64,000 nt of DNA from Vanessa cardui (Eukaryota; Arthropoda; Insecta; Lepidoptera; Nymphalidae), in assembly GCF_905220365.1 (NCBI RefSeq), contig NC_061152.1:1911001-1975000 (forward strand). Reading direction: 5' to 3'. A program made the translations under genes and the position numbers. Below the pieces are notes generated by a model that saw only the letters and a list, made by a program, of their open reading frames with translations, made no database searches and was not told where the DNA came from. Shown one piece after another: positions 34,036 to 44,559 of the stretch (its first letter is position 1; the number at the start of each line of letters is the position of its first letter).

Positions 34036-34425
34036 TTAAGGGTCACTGTCATGTTTATGCGTTCTTGGTAATGACGTCGAGGAGCACGGCATGTTCTGTT
34101 CATGACATTCAGTATAGAACAATTGATTTATCCTAATCATCATGTAATCCCTCCGTTCCTCTGAGAGTTTGCGCATCTTCTTTGCTATCAGCTTCCCAAA
34201 TATATTGCACTCATCATCTTCTTCGTAATGGGTCATTTGTTTGACCTGGTCTGTTTGTTGAGGTCCGGGATGCCTCTTGGAAATTGGACTGGATTGCAAT
34301 TGTGGTTGAGATGGGTTGGTGCTGTGGAATGTTGCTTGTGCGGAATACTTTTGCTCTTGGCTCGATTCATCTGAATCATCAATGCTTATCTCATCTATAT
34401 CTTGGTTATGTTGGTGTTCTTTATC
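34036..34425 (-). CDS. MADF-BESS protein, exon 2 (BESS motif and stop)
   Basis: Acceptor ATATTTCCAG, phase 0, 129 codons and TAA at 34036-34038; with exon 1 the protein is 245 residues, a usual size for the family. It opens with an acidic linker (DIDEISIDDSDESSQEQ), then Gln/Pro/Ser-rich sequence. A BESS motif follows near residues 190-230: DDECNIFGKLIAKKMRKL, then E-E-R-R-D-Y and N-Q-L-F-Y. BESS motifs mediate protein-protein contacts, including self-association, in MADF proteins. A family C SINE abuts the stop codon. The 3.3-kb intron between the exons holds only repeats. Confidence 0.92.
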   Translation of the reverse strand, partial: DKEHQHNQDIDEISIDDSDESSQEQKYSAQATFHSTNPSQPQLQSSPISKRHPGPQQTDQVKQMTHYEEDDECNIFGKLIAKKMRKLSEERRDYMMIRINQLFYTECHEQNMPCSSTSLPRTHKHDSDP

Positions 34426-34526
34426 CTGGAAATATATATTATTTATAATAGTTATTATTACATCGTTAAGTAATTTATTTCAATCACTTAGGGCACGGCT
34501 AGTTTCTGTTTCTAAATTTCATTATA

Positions 34527-34818
34527 AACTAGCTGTGCCCGCGAGCTTGTACGCCTTTGAATGTAACAAAACAAATATATTATTGCAGCCTAAGTTACTC
34601 CCTATTATATTAGTTATCTGCCAGTGAAAGTCCCGTCAAAATCGGTCCAGCCGTTCCAGAGATTAGCCGTAACAAACAGACAGACAGACAGACCGACAAA
34701 AATTGGAAAAATATGCTATGTTGGTATATGTACTGTGTATACATACATATGGGCTATAAAAAAGGGCTATTTTAATATTACAAACAGACACTACAATTTT
34801 ATTATATGTATAGATTAT
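34527..34818 (+). repeat. Family F repeat, uninterrupted
   Basis: It begins CTAGCTGTGCCCGCGAGC, carries TCAAAATCGGTCCAGCCGTT, and ends near ATTATATGTATAGATT. It lies in the MADF gene intron. No coding capacity. Confidence 0.75.
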
Positions 34819-35224
34819 TAGTGAGTAGTTTTTTTTTGTATTGGATATTGTTTTTAATTAATTTTGTTGGAATTTTAAACAGCGATCTTCAGTACGAATT
34901 CGTTCATGTTCGAATACGAATTTCCACCAGCGTCCTTTCTGGTCATTTTATTTGGTTGCTTTGTAAAAAGTTCCTAGTTTTTATACAATTTTGAAAAGAA
35001 GACTGTAATAGCCGGAGAAAGACCACAGTGGCGTGCGCTTGAAGAGGCTTATGTCCAGCAGTGGACGAAAAAGGGCTGATGATGATGATGAAGTAGATGG
35101 TTATATTTTTAAAATAATCTGCACGATAAGTTTCATAATGCTTTCTTTTTGTTTTAAGGCATTTTTGAAGAAGAAAATATTTCAATAATATCCTTTTCTG
35201 TCTCCAATTAAATTTGGATTAGCA

Positions 35225-35345
35225 CTAGTTATCAAATAAAATAAATATATCAAAATCGCTTCACCCAGTCAAAAGTAATGAGGTGATAAACATAAAAAAT
35301 ACATTCGAATTGATAATCTCCTCCTTTTTGAAGTCGGTTGAAAAT
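35225..35345 (+). repeat. Family H related fragment
   Basis: AAAATCGCTTCACCCAGTCA to CTTTTTGAAGTCGGTTGAAA. Confidence 0.6.
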
Positions 35346-35554
35346 AACATGTTGCCAATGAGTGGGGAATTCCCCAAATTTCGGGGAATCGCTAGTCCAT
35401 CGGGGATTGTCACTATGTGAGGAAAAGGAGGGGAATTTTGTAATATATTTATATTATACCAAAACGATGGATGATTGATTGATTGTTTAGCCGTAGTTTT
35501 GATAGTACGAAAATTTGAAATTGTAGTCGATTATTAGTTAGTATTTTTTTATGG

Positions 35555-35716
35555 TGTAGGTTAGCGGACGAGCGTATGGGCCACCTGTTGGTAAGTAGTC
35601 ACCATCACCCATAGACAATGACGTTGTAAGAAATATTAACTATTCCTTACATCGTCAATGCGCCACCAACCTAAGCTAAGTTGTTGTCCCTTGTGCCTGT
35701 AGTTACACTGGCTAAG
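35555..35716 (+). repeat. Family B repeat, 5' half
   Basis: GTGTAGGTTAGCGGACGAGC to about AGTTACACTGGCTAAG. Confidence 0.75.
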
Positions 35717-36009
35717 TATGTTTCCTTTATTTCTGTGTGGGGAATTGGGTAAATTTTTCCCCGAATTTGGGGAAGTTCGCTTAAATTTTTGGGAAATTAG
35801 GTGAATTTGCATTGGCAACCCTGGTCCTGACTGACTGATTCATCATCGCGGAGCGTAAACTATTAAAGTCAAGGCCTTGAAATTTGGTGAGTAGGATCGT
35901 TTTATTGAGTAGAAAGTCACTACGAAAGGAAATTTGGAAATTCTACCCCTAAGGGGTGAAATACGTATGGAAATTTTGTATGTTTTGTAATGTTTGTATG
36001 TAAGACCAG

Positions 36010-36295
36010 TAGCGGTGCAAGATCGAATCTTAATGTGGACAAGATAAAGTTTACGAGGCACTTGATTTTTTTTCCAGTACTCTGATCGAACTGTAGTGTT
36101 GTATTTTTTCAAATTTGGGCACGAGGCCCTTTGCACGAGGCCGCGAGGCCGTGGCTGTTTGTTACCAGTGGCGGCGCAAGACCGAATCTCAATGTGAGAT
36201 GTGATAGAGTTTGCGGGGCCCTTGTTTTTTTCAAATTTCGGGTGCAAGGCCATTTGCATTGTGAGGCCTCACGGCCTCACGGTGCCACTGTGTAA
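36010..36295 (-). repeat. Two-unit tandem GC-rich repeat
   Basis: Units from about 36012 and 36167 both begin ACCAGT-GCGG-GCAAGA-CGAATCT and end in a GAGGCC-rich run. Related sequence lies at 18.4-18.6 kb. Confidence 0.6.
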
Positions 36296-36692
36296 GACCG
36301 TCATTTTTTGACTTAAAAACATGAAACTTTCTTTATAGATCGGTGATTAAAAACAGCTACGTATTCAAGCGTTTCTAGGTATTCTTAAGGGTTAATTCCC
36401 CTAAAGGGTGTATATAATACACACCAAAAAGATATAAAAATATATCTAAAGTAAATCTGTAAATATATTCAACTTTCTCACGAGTGACGCCGCGGACAAC
36501 AGCTAGTGTTTAAAACGAAACCGTGTGACAGAGAGAGAAAGATAGTCTGCACTGTTTCTTTACGTCACGATTTGTACAGAACTATTTAATTGTAAGCGTC
36601 CTTTGATTGAAATATATGTGACCTCCTTCGTTCAAACAAAGCGAATGTGACAATAATCTTATACAAATATGAAATTCAAAAGAATCGTTAAA

Positions 36693-36798
36693 GAGTGGTT
36701 AGAACGCGTGCATCTTAACCGATGATTGCGGGTTCAAATCCAGGCAAGCACCACTATATACATGTGCTTAATTTGTGTTTATAATTCATCTCGTTTCA
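36693..36798 (+). mobile_element. Family A SINE, 5' fragment
   Basis: GTGGTTAGAACGCGTGCATC with box B GGGTTCAAATCC. It ends at a repeat shared with 7.86-8.00 kb. Confidence 0.75.
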
Positions 36799-37083
36799 TC
36801 TCGTGACGTAAATTTTATTCTCATTTATTATTCCTTATTTCTTATCTCTTGTACATTATTTTTTTCATTGTGTGTGGCTTTAGTTGACTGAGACCGCGGG
36901 AATGACATGATCTGTTTCAATGGTATAGTATACTAGCCACAAGCCCAGGCTTCGCACAGTTACTTGATATATATCGTTATGTTACGACCAGATAACATAA
37001 AATCACTATAAATTGTAGCCTATAAGTTATTTTATTGTATAACCTATATTACTGTAAAATTTAATACAAATCCAAAACTCTGC

Positions 37084-37187
37084 CTCATGTGTACAAACCG
37101 CATTGGAACAGTGGTGGAATATGTCCCAAATATACTCCTCAAAGAGGCCTCAGCCCAGGAGTGGGAAATTTACAGGCTGTTGTTGTT
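37084..37187 (+). mobile_element. Family A SINE, 3' fragment
   Basis: AACCGCATTGGAACAGTGGT through TTACAGGCTGTTGTTG; possibly the other half of the copy at 36.7 kb. Confidence 0.7.
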
Positions 37188-37235
37188 TAATGGTACACCT
37201 TTTAGGACAATTTTTTTATTTATTTTTATTTTATG

Positions 37236-37524
37236 GAATAGGTTGGCGGACGAGCATATGGGCGACCTGATGGTAAGTGGTCACCATCACCCATAGACAA
37301 TGACGCTGTAAGAAATATTAACTTATAATATTAAATTCCTTACATCGCCAATGTGCCACCTACCTTGGGAACTAAGATGCTATGTCCCTTGTGCCTGTCA
37401 TTACACTGACTCGCCCTTCAAACGGGAACACAACAACACTGAGTACTGTTGTTTAGCGGCAGAATATCTGATGAGTGGGTGGTACCTGTCCAGGCGGGCT
37501 TGCACAAAGCCCAACCACCAAGAA
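37236..37524 (+). repeat. Family B repeat
   Basis: Full-length plus copy, GGAATAGGTTGGCGGACGAG to CCAACCACCAAG, in the MADF intron. Confidence 0.82.
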
Positions 37525-37683
37525 AACACGTTAATTATCATTGTTTTGTTTTGTTGCTGTTTTTTTGTAGATTAATTTAGTTAGTAGTTATAAATGTTTT
37601 TCTTTTTTACACTTTTTATTGTGTCTCCTGTCCTAATAAACATTTCTTTCTTTCTTTATTTCCTATATCATAAAAAATCGTAC

Positions 37684-38031
37684 CTCAGCACTAACCGGAA
37701 GTGTGCATTTGTAAACGGTTCCCAGGAAACTATCCATTAGTGAATAAGCGAACCACGTCGGTCGGTAAAGTTCAGACTTCCCCGCAGGCGCCTCCGACTT
37801 CTTGATCTTCGTCCTGTACCCCCTATACGCAGCCATCAGAGATTCCTTCTTCTTCTTCAGCTCTTGAACCGTGCAGGGTTCCCCTAATTTATCCCTAATA
37901 TCTGTCCACGCGTCGCTCAGACGCGTCTTGTTTTTATGGGACCGATGTTTTGGGTCCCATATACAAGGATGCGTTTGATATAGTTCCAGAAAACGCAAGA
38001 CGGTTTCATTTGTCCAATCCATGTTGGACAT
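37684..38031 (-). CDS. MADF-BESS protein, exon 1 (start and MADF domain)
   Basis: The start is the ATG at 38029-38031 (MSNMDWTNETVLRFLELY). An in-frame run continues upstream to 38187 but enters a MITE, so that extension is rejected. The exon has 116 codons and ends GAG|GTACGA in phase 0. Residues 6 to about 100 form a MADF domain (Myb/SANT-like in Adf-1 type factors): W-x-N-E-x-x-x-x-F-L-E-L-Y near the start, P-x-I-W-D, A-W-x-D-I, then L-K-K-K-K-E-S-L and a closing W-F-A-Y-S-L-M-D-S-F. Such proteins bind DNA as transcription factors or chromatin components; the target of this one is unknown. It joins in frame to the exon at 34036-34425. Confidence 0.92.
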
Positions 38032-38199
38032 ACGTCCGTACTGCTCGGCAGCGCGGACTACACTGAACGCTGAGGCCAAATCTATTGAAACGAATATTCG
38101 TACAGTACGACACAACTTAGATGTCGCATCGGCAAAATTCGTAAAACCGATCGCATCCGAATTGAGTACGCTATCCCAAATTATCAATATTTATTTCTT

Positions 38200-38786
38200 A
38201 CTAGCCGTGCACACGACCTTGTATATTTGAATTTAACTTAAACTCAAACTCAAATTACTTTATTCAGTATAGAAGTATTATACTTTCTTATTGATGGTCA
38301 ATTGTAACACTACCACCGGTTCAGAAAAGAAAATCCCCTTATCTGAGAAGAACCGGCGAAAGAAACTCAGCGGTTTTTTTTGTCTCATATATTATATAAA
38401 CAATTTAATATGAAATGAAATAGCCAGGAGGCGATCGTTTCATTCCCAAGGTGTGCTATCGATCATAAACACAGTGGAGTTACTGACGCTATGCAGTCGA
38501 GTAACAGAAGTAACAAGTTTGTGCTTGTTCCTTGTACCAATTTTATGAGTATCACATTTTCTCATAGAATCATTAATATTTTTTCGTACATTCAAAAAAA
38601 AGTATTGTAGCCTAAGTAACTCCTTATTATATCAGTTATCTGTCAGTGAAAGTCCCGTCAAAATCGGTCCAGTCGTTCCAGAGGTGTGTTTGGTATATGT
38701 ACCGTGTATACATACATATGCATTGAGTAAAACAGGGCTGTTTTAATATTACAAACAGACACTCCAATTATATTATTTGCATATAG
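38200..38786 (+). mobile_element. Family F repeat nested in the MITE
   Basis: It begins CTAGCCGTGCACACGACC and ends near TTATTTGCATATAG, like the uninterrupted copy at 34527-34818. The interior is interrupted by a LINE tail at 38236-38560. Confidence 0.7.
38236..38560 (-). mobile_element. Family D: diverged LINE tail
   Basis: ACTACCACCGGTTCAGAAAA and AAGAACCGGCGAAAGAAACT, inside the family F element, so three layers of nesting. Confidence 0.7.
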
Positions 38787-39298
38787 ATGTGAATATGATC
38801 TTTACACAAACGCAATAACTTGTAATACCACATGACCTAATTTATTCGTCAATTCGACGCGTCGCTTTACACGCACTCGCTGTCTCGGGTCGAACTGACG
38901 CGGGAATCTATAGCGACGAATAGCGTCGAGTGGCGCGATAGGGAGCTGTTTCTATTGCTTGTGTGAATCGGCAGTAATCGGTTTTATTGAATTTGCCGAT
39001 GCTACATCTAAGTTGTGTCGTACTGTTTGACGTACTTAAATAAAACCCGTTTCGATATTTGAGCTCTTTGCTATATTTATACGAATAAAGCAAATATGTA
39101 TGTGTGTGTAAATGTGTATTTGAACTATTTGTGCAAACGAAACGCCGCCATTTTTGTGACGTGTCAATTGCAAATGGCGGGCAGGCGTCAGTGTTGATTG
39201 AAATCATGAGTCATTTGATGTTATGGAATTAATTATTTTATATAACGATTATTCGTCGATTTGAAAGATTTTGTTTTTTTTTTTATATTTTATTACTA

Positions 39299-39530
39299 AA
39301 TCAAAATCAAAATAAACTTTACTTAAGTATTTTACAAGCACTTTTGAATAGTCATTCAACAATTAAGTGAAGCCACCACCGGTTCGGAAAGTAGATTCTA
39401 CCGAGAAGAACCGGCAAGAAAATCAGTAGTTACTTTCTTTCAACATTTAAAAAAAATACTGTATTTGTTAAATACAATTTACATATTATGTAAGTAAGAG
39501 ATATCCTGCCTGGAATTACTTTTTGTGTTA
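39299..39530 (-). mobile_element. Family D: LINE tail
   Basis: Inverted; CCACCACCGGTTCGGAAAGT is intact. Confidence 0.8.
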
Positions 39531-40350
39531 CTTACAAAAAGTATTAGGCGAACATAAAACTTAAGAACTATATTAATTATCAATACTAAATCGTTCGAAC
39601 AACATATAATAATTCAATAATAATAATAATCTTTTATAAACTTCTTAACGTAAATATCACAAAACAAATAAAAGGTTTGACGAATAAAATATTTGTGTAT
39701 TTGGGTTAAGGCTTCGTTGGGTACTATGTACACCACACACCGATAGATGGCGTTGTAAATATTCGAAGAATATCTTAATTTTTTATATATTACTAGTAAT
39801 CGCCCGCGGTTTCGTTCGTGTTTTATAGTGTTGATTATCATGTTTTAGGCAAAAAAGTAGCCTATGTCCTTTTTAGGAGTTATATATATTATGGGGGATA
39901 AAATGAGGAATCATGTTAACTCTAATCTTTAATTTTATTTCAATCAGTCGAAAATCTAAGAAGTTTCAAAAACTTTCATCCCCTCTTTATCCCCATAGGA
40001 GTGGAATTTATGAAAATCCTTTCCGAATATCTCATATTTAGATATTTATCAAAAATCCGATATTTAAGTTCTTTGCGAGTCCTGTTTAATCCTGTTTCAT
40101 CATCATCATCCTGCTACCCTCATCCCGATTTATTTGAGGTCGTCGCAGCATGTTATCTTCCATACTTCGCTCATCTCACAAGTAGCATTCTTTCCAGCCT
40201 CTTCATCTTTCTTAAGACCTTTCTCACAATATGTTCCTCATTCCTCCGCATAACATACCATGATAGCCTCCTTCCACATAATTTCTCGGGTATAGGTACC
40301 ACTTTCAAACTTCACTTATTTTTTTTTATGGTTACGATAAAATTGAGCTG

Positions 40351-40632
40351 AGATGGCCCAGTGGTCAGAACGCGTGCATCTTAACCGATGATTTCGGATT
40401 CAAACCCAGGCTAGCACCACTATATATATGCGCTTAATTTGTGTTTATAATTCGTCTCATGCTCGGCGGTGAAGAAAAACATCGTGAGGAAATCTGCATG
40501 TGTCTAATTTCATCGAAATTCTGCCACACGTGCATTCCAACCCGCATTGGAATAGGGGTGGTGAAATATGTTCCAAACCTTCTACTCAAAGGGAGTGGAG
40601 AAGTTAGCCCAGCAGTGGGAAATTTATGGACG
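40351..40632 (+). mobile_element. Family A SINE inside an inverted duplication
   Basis: Plus copy. Its 3' flank (GGACGGACTGTTTAGATAAA) is mirrored next to the minus copy at 42.2 kb, so this SINE was duplicated with its surroundings. Confidence 0.85.
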
Positions 40633-40701
40633 GACTGTTTAGATAAAAAAAAATATCGGCAGTTACGGAGGAGAGCCATGATGAGTCACGGGGAAATATA
40701 G

Positions 40702-40887
40702 CCACGTTTAAACCATAACATAATACCAGGATACTATGAAACCTAAGAGATGTCATATTCAATATGCGTCAGACTTTTTTGTTCCATAATGAACCTTATT
40801 GATTAATGGGGTAAGGTTACAAGTCAATTTGAGGAATACTACTAAATAAAAATGCACCGTAGTCGGCCTTTTTTATCCGGATATGTC
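40702..40887 (+). repeat. Family E element
   Basis: CGTTTAAACCATAACATAAT at the start, GGCCTTTTTTATCCGGAT at the end. Confidence 0.78.
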
Positions 40888-41147
40888 GGACTTAATAATT
40901 GTAATTGTGACGAAATAATTTGTAACGAGTGGCTTTGTCTTGTACTCGGTAAATATTATTCAATTAGAATATTTACTATCTGCAGAGGTAAATTTATGTT
41001 GATGGTATATACCCAGAAAAAGAAATATCTAATCTAGATTTTTTTATTAACAGGATAATTTATTTAACTTTATCTACTGAGCTGGTAGAATCTACATTCC
41101 GAAACGGTGGTAGCTTCACTGAATGTAGTTGTTTTTTTGTTGTTTTG

Positions 41148-41431
41148 GAATAGGTTGGCGGACGAGCATTTGGGCCACCTGATGGTAAGGTGTCACCATC
41201 ACCCATAGACAATAATGTAAGATATATTAACTATTCCTTACATCGTCAATGCGCCACCGACCTTGGGAACTAAGTAAGATCTTATGTCCCTTGTGCCTAT
41301 AGTTACACTGCCTCACTCACCCTTCAAACCGGAACAAAAATACTGCGTACTGTCGTTTAGCGGTGGAATATCTGATGAGTGGGTGGCACCTACCCAGGCG
41401 GGCTTGCCCAAGGCCCTACCACGAAGTAATT
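41148..41431 (+). repeat. Family B repeat
   Basis: Full-length plus copy between the arms of the 40-42 kb inverted duplication. Confidence 0.82.
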
Positions 41432-41695
41432 TATTATTTTGAAAAAGTCTATTTAATATGTGTGTATTTAATATAAAAATAACAGCTTTATATTAAATTC
41501 CTATGTATGTTAGTTAGCGAATACATTTTTTTTTGCGAAAAGCTAAATAAATCAAAGGTTTGGATCACATTCAGGCTATAATAATAATAATTATGGAAAA
41601 ATAGTGAGCTTCTGGTCGGTTCTTCTCGGTATACGGTAATATTTAAAGAAAATTTAATGTAAGCTAAATAAAAAAAATATGAAAATAAAAATGTG

Positions 41696-41875
41696 AGGTC
41701 ACGTTTAAACCAAAATATCAGATACTAGGAACGCATGAATATACTAGAGGTCGACGAGCGTTCGTTAACCGTATATAGATATCGTGCATTGTAAAATGAA
41801 GCTTATTCTCCGTGCAACACGGCTGAATTTTCTTTAAACTTCAGTGATACCGATTGGATCTCTTTTATCCGGGTT
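41696..41875 (+). repeat. Family E element, diverged
   Basis: GTCACGTTTAAACCAAAATA at the start, ATCTCTTTTATCCGGGTTGG at the end. Confidence 0.68.
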
Positions 41876-42109
41876 GGTTTGAATATGTTTTTCCGTTAAT
41901 TTTTAATTAATTTAAACATATCACTTTAATGACTGAATATTAAATAATAATTATTAATATTAAACTCATATTATTGATTGTAATTAGTTAAATATAACTC
42001 ACAAACAAAAAAATCAGATAGATAGAAAGATTGGGATTTTTAACCGACTTAAAAAAGGAGGTTATCAATTCAACTGTATTTTTGTGTTTTTCTTGACGCA
42101 TATTAAATT

Positions 42110-42165
42110 TGACATCTCTTAGGTTTCATAGTATCCTGGTATTATGTTATGGTTTAAACGTAGCT
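42110..42165 (-). repeat. Family E element, first block only
   Basis: GACATCTCTTAGGTTTCATA and CCTGGTATTATGTTATGG. It is the mirror of the copy at 40702 within an inverted duplication. Confidence 0.75.
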
Positions 42166-42233
42166 GTATTTCCCCGTGACTCCTCATCATGGGCTCCCCG
42201 TAATAACCGATATTTTTTTATCTAAACAGTCCG

Positions 42234-42486
42234 TCCGTAAAATTCCCACTGCTGGGCTAAGGTCTCCCTTTGAGGAGACGGTTTGGAACATATTCCATCA
42301 CGCTGTTCCAATGCGGGTTGGTGAAATGCACATGTGGCAGAATTTCAATGATATTAGACACATGCAGGTTTCCTCACGATGTTTTCCTTCACCGCCGAGC
42401 ACGATATGAATAGTGGTGCTTGCCTGGGTTTCAACCCGAAATCATCGGTTAAGATGCACGCGTTCTAACCACTGGGCCATCTCACC
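42234..42486 (-). mobile_element. Family A SINE inside an inverted duplication
   Basis: Minus partner of the copy at 40.35 kb, with shared flank as well as SINE sequence. Confidence 0.85.
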
Positions 42487-42841
42487 CATAAAAATGTTAA
42501 TAAATTTTGTTCGGTCCTTTATTGTCATTTTGTCGTTTTATATTTTATATTTTTACTTAACATCAGTGTGGTCTTTATTTTTGTTTAAATACATGTCCAG
42601 CTGAATTGTTTATAATAGTTTAAGGTTTATCGATAGAATAAGGTCCTAAATTCACCGCGTGAGGCTCTAATGTAGAGGTTTCTAGAAATGTCAATTTGAC
42701 TTAACATATAAAATGTTTCACACTATACTTGTACACTGGAAGGTCATTGTGCATGCTGCTTTGGTTAGATAATACCCTCTTGTCAGAACTACCGCCAAAC
42801 AGTACTTAGTATTGTTGTGTTCCGGTTTGAAGGGCGAGTGT

Positions 42842-43222
42842 GTACTATTTTAACAAAACAAATAAATATGCACTAAAAAGTAATAAAAATAATTACGTAT
42901 TCTACCTATTTTTTAGATTAAAGTAAAATTTAATAAAAAATATTAGACTAACTTATAAGTCGATTTGCGATTACATAATATACCTAGTTATATATTGATA
43001 TGTTTGGAGTAGGTGTCAGCCAAGAAAACCCTACAGTATATCTATCAAAAAACAATACGAGATAGTTTAAGAAGTATTTATAAATGGGACCACATGGGAA
43101 GCACTAGCTTTCGAACAAACAAATATATTAAAATCTGTCTACCCAGTGAAAAGTTATGAGGTACAAACATAAAAAATACAGACGAATTGATAACCTCCTC
43201 CTTTTTGAAGTCGGTTGAGAAA
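42842..43222 (+). repeat. Family H related element
   Basis: One arm (AAGTCGATTTGCGATTACAT) followed by a different far end, GATAACCTCCTCCTTTTTGA. It shows that the longer parent family is not symmetrical. Confidence 0.65.
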
Positions 43223-43340
43223 ACCTGTCAGTATCCCACGGCTGGGTTAAGTTGGGTTCTCCTTATAAGAAGTTTGAAGTCAAATTACAGATTAGTGGGG
43301 GTACACGTGTGGCAGAGAATTTAATTTAAAATTAGACAGT
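43206..43340 (-). mobile_element. Family A SINE, decayed 3' half
   Basis: CCTGTCAGTATCCCACGGCT and ACGTGTGGCAGAGAATTT remain. Confidence 0.5.
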
Positions 43341-43670
43341 TATCCACCGATCAAGAGTTAAATTTTATCAGCACAAATAACACACAGACAGTTTTCTGAT
43401 TTCTTAACTTTATTTTTGTACCCTCTGTAGCTTGCAAATAACGATGTTTTTTTGTTTTTTAAGTCATCAATGGGTATATTCCCATCAGTTCACTTAGACG
43501 ACACCACGCATCATGGTTTTTTAGTTTATTTTTGTAGTCTTTTAAATTTGTATTCCATAGCACGGGTTCCGCTTGAATGGTTTGAATTGCCTGGGTTTGA
43601 ACTCGTGATCAATATTAACGCTTTCTAACTACTGAGAGCAATCATGAGAGAGCGTTACGGGAAAATTGAG

Positions 43671-43857
43671 TCACGTTTAAACCAAAACATAATACCAGGA
43701 TTCTATGAAACCGCGGAGATGTTATATTCGATATATTTTTCAAGCCTTCGTTGTTCTATAATTAACCTTATTGATATTGTACTGAGGTTGAAAATCAATT
43801 TGAATATATTGTACGAAATAAAAATGCACCGTACTCGGCCTCTTTTAACCGGATGTT
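43671..43857 (+). repeat. Family E element
   Basis: GTCACGTTTAAACCAAAACA to GGCCTCTTTTAACCGGATG; both ends near consensus. Confidence 0.8.
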
Positions 43858-44370
43858 TCGGAATTAATAATTGTATTTTATTAAAGTGGTATATCGTAGG
43901 ACAGTAATAAATTAATAACAGCTCGTTGAAGTCCTACAGCAAGGCAAACGTCAGTCTCCCTTTTAAAGAGAAGATTTTGAACATATACACTTTTATATAT
44001 TGTAACCCCAAGCCAAGCCTAAGCCAAAGCCAAAGTTATGCCACGACTAGTTATTATTACCTTCCGCTTCAATATGCATATAATTTATTGTTGTTGAAAT
44101 TAGTTACATGCAGGTTTCCTAACCATGTTTTCCTTCACCAGAGAATACTTGACGCTGCATGAGATCTGATGACTTTTTAACAGTGCCAGTTTCTATGAAA
44201 ATGTTTTGGTTGGATACTTATTTACAACAAATAAACAATAGAAAGTGCATTTTAAATAAAAACTTAGTATATGTATAAAACGCCATCTAGTGAAATTCAG
44301 TTGAAACATTACTCTTTACAGTGTCTATAAAGCATCAATTCGCTTGGCAGGCACTCTGAAGTATTATACA

Positions 44371-44556
44371 GTCACGTTTAAGCCAAAACATAAGTACCAG
44401 GAGACTATGAAACGCAAAGATCATAACCGTTTTGCTGATACAATATTTCAGTATTGAAAAATACACTTTATACTGAGCTCATAAGGTTTAATAAACTTTG
44501 TAGCGTTAAAATAAATCTTAACCACACCGACTCGACCTCTTTTGACCGGATTGTAC
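44371..44556 (+). repeat. Family E element
   Basis: GTCACGTTTAAGCCAAAACA to CGACCTCTTTTGACCGGATT. Confidence 0.78.
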
Positions 44557-44559
44557 TCC

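Larger units (their letters stand above)
38103..39025. mobile_element. Second copy of the MITE, split by a nested insertion
   Basis: It starts CAGTACGACACAACTTAGAT and ends with the complement; terminal repeats match for about 49 bp with few differences. Compared with the copy at 12.5 kb it is interrupted at about 38200-38786 by a family F element that itself holds a LINE tail. Its left end lies 72 bp upstream of the MADF start codon. Confidence 0.85.

Noticed and set aside
38032..38187. N-terminal extension of the MADF protein
   Set aside because: The added residues are translated partly from a MITE; the ATG at 38029-38031 places the domain at the usual distance.
43644..43907. 87-codon plus frame over a family E copy
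   Set aside because: Other copies of the element break the frame, so it is not coding.
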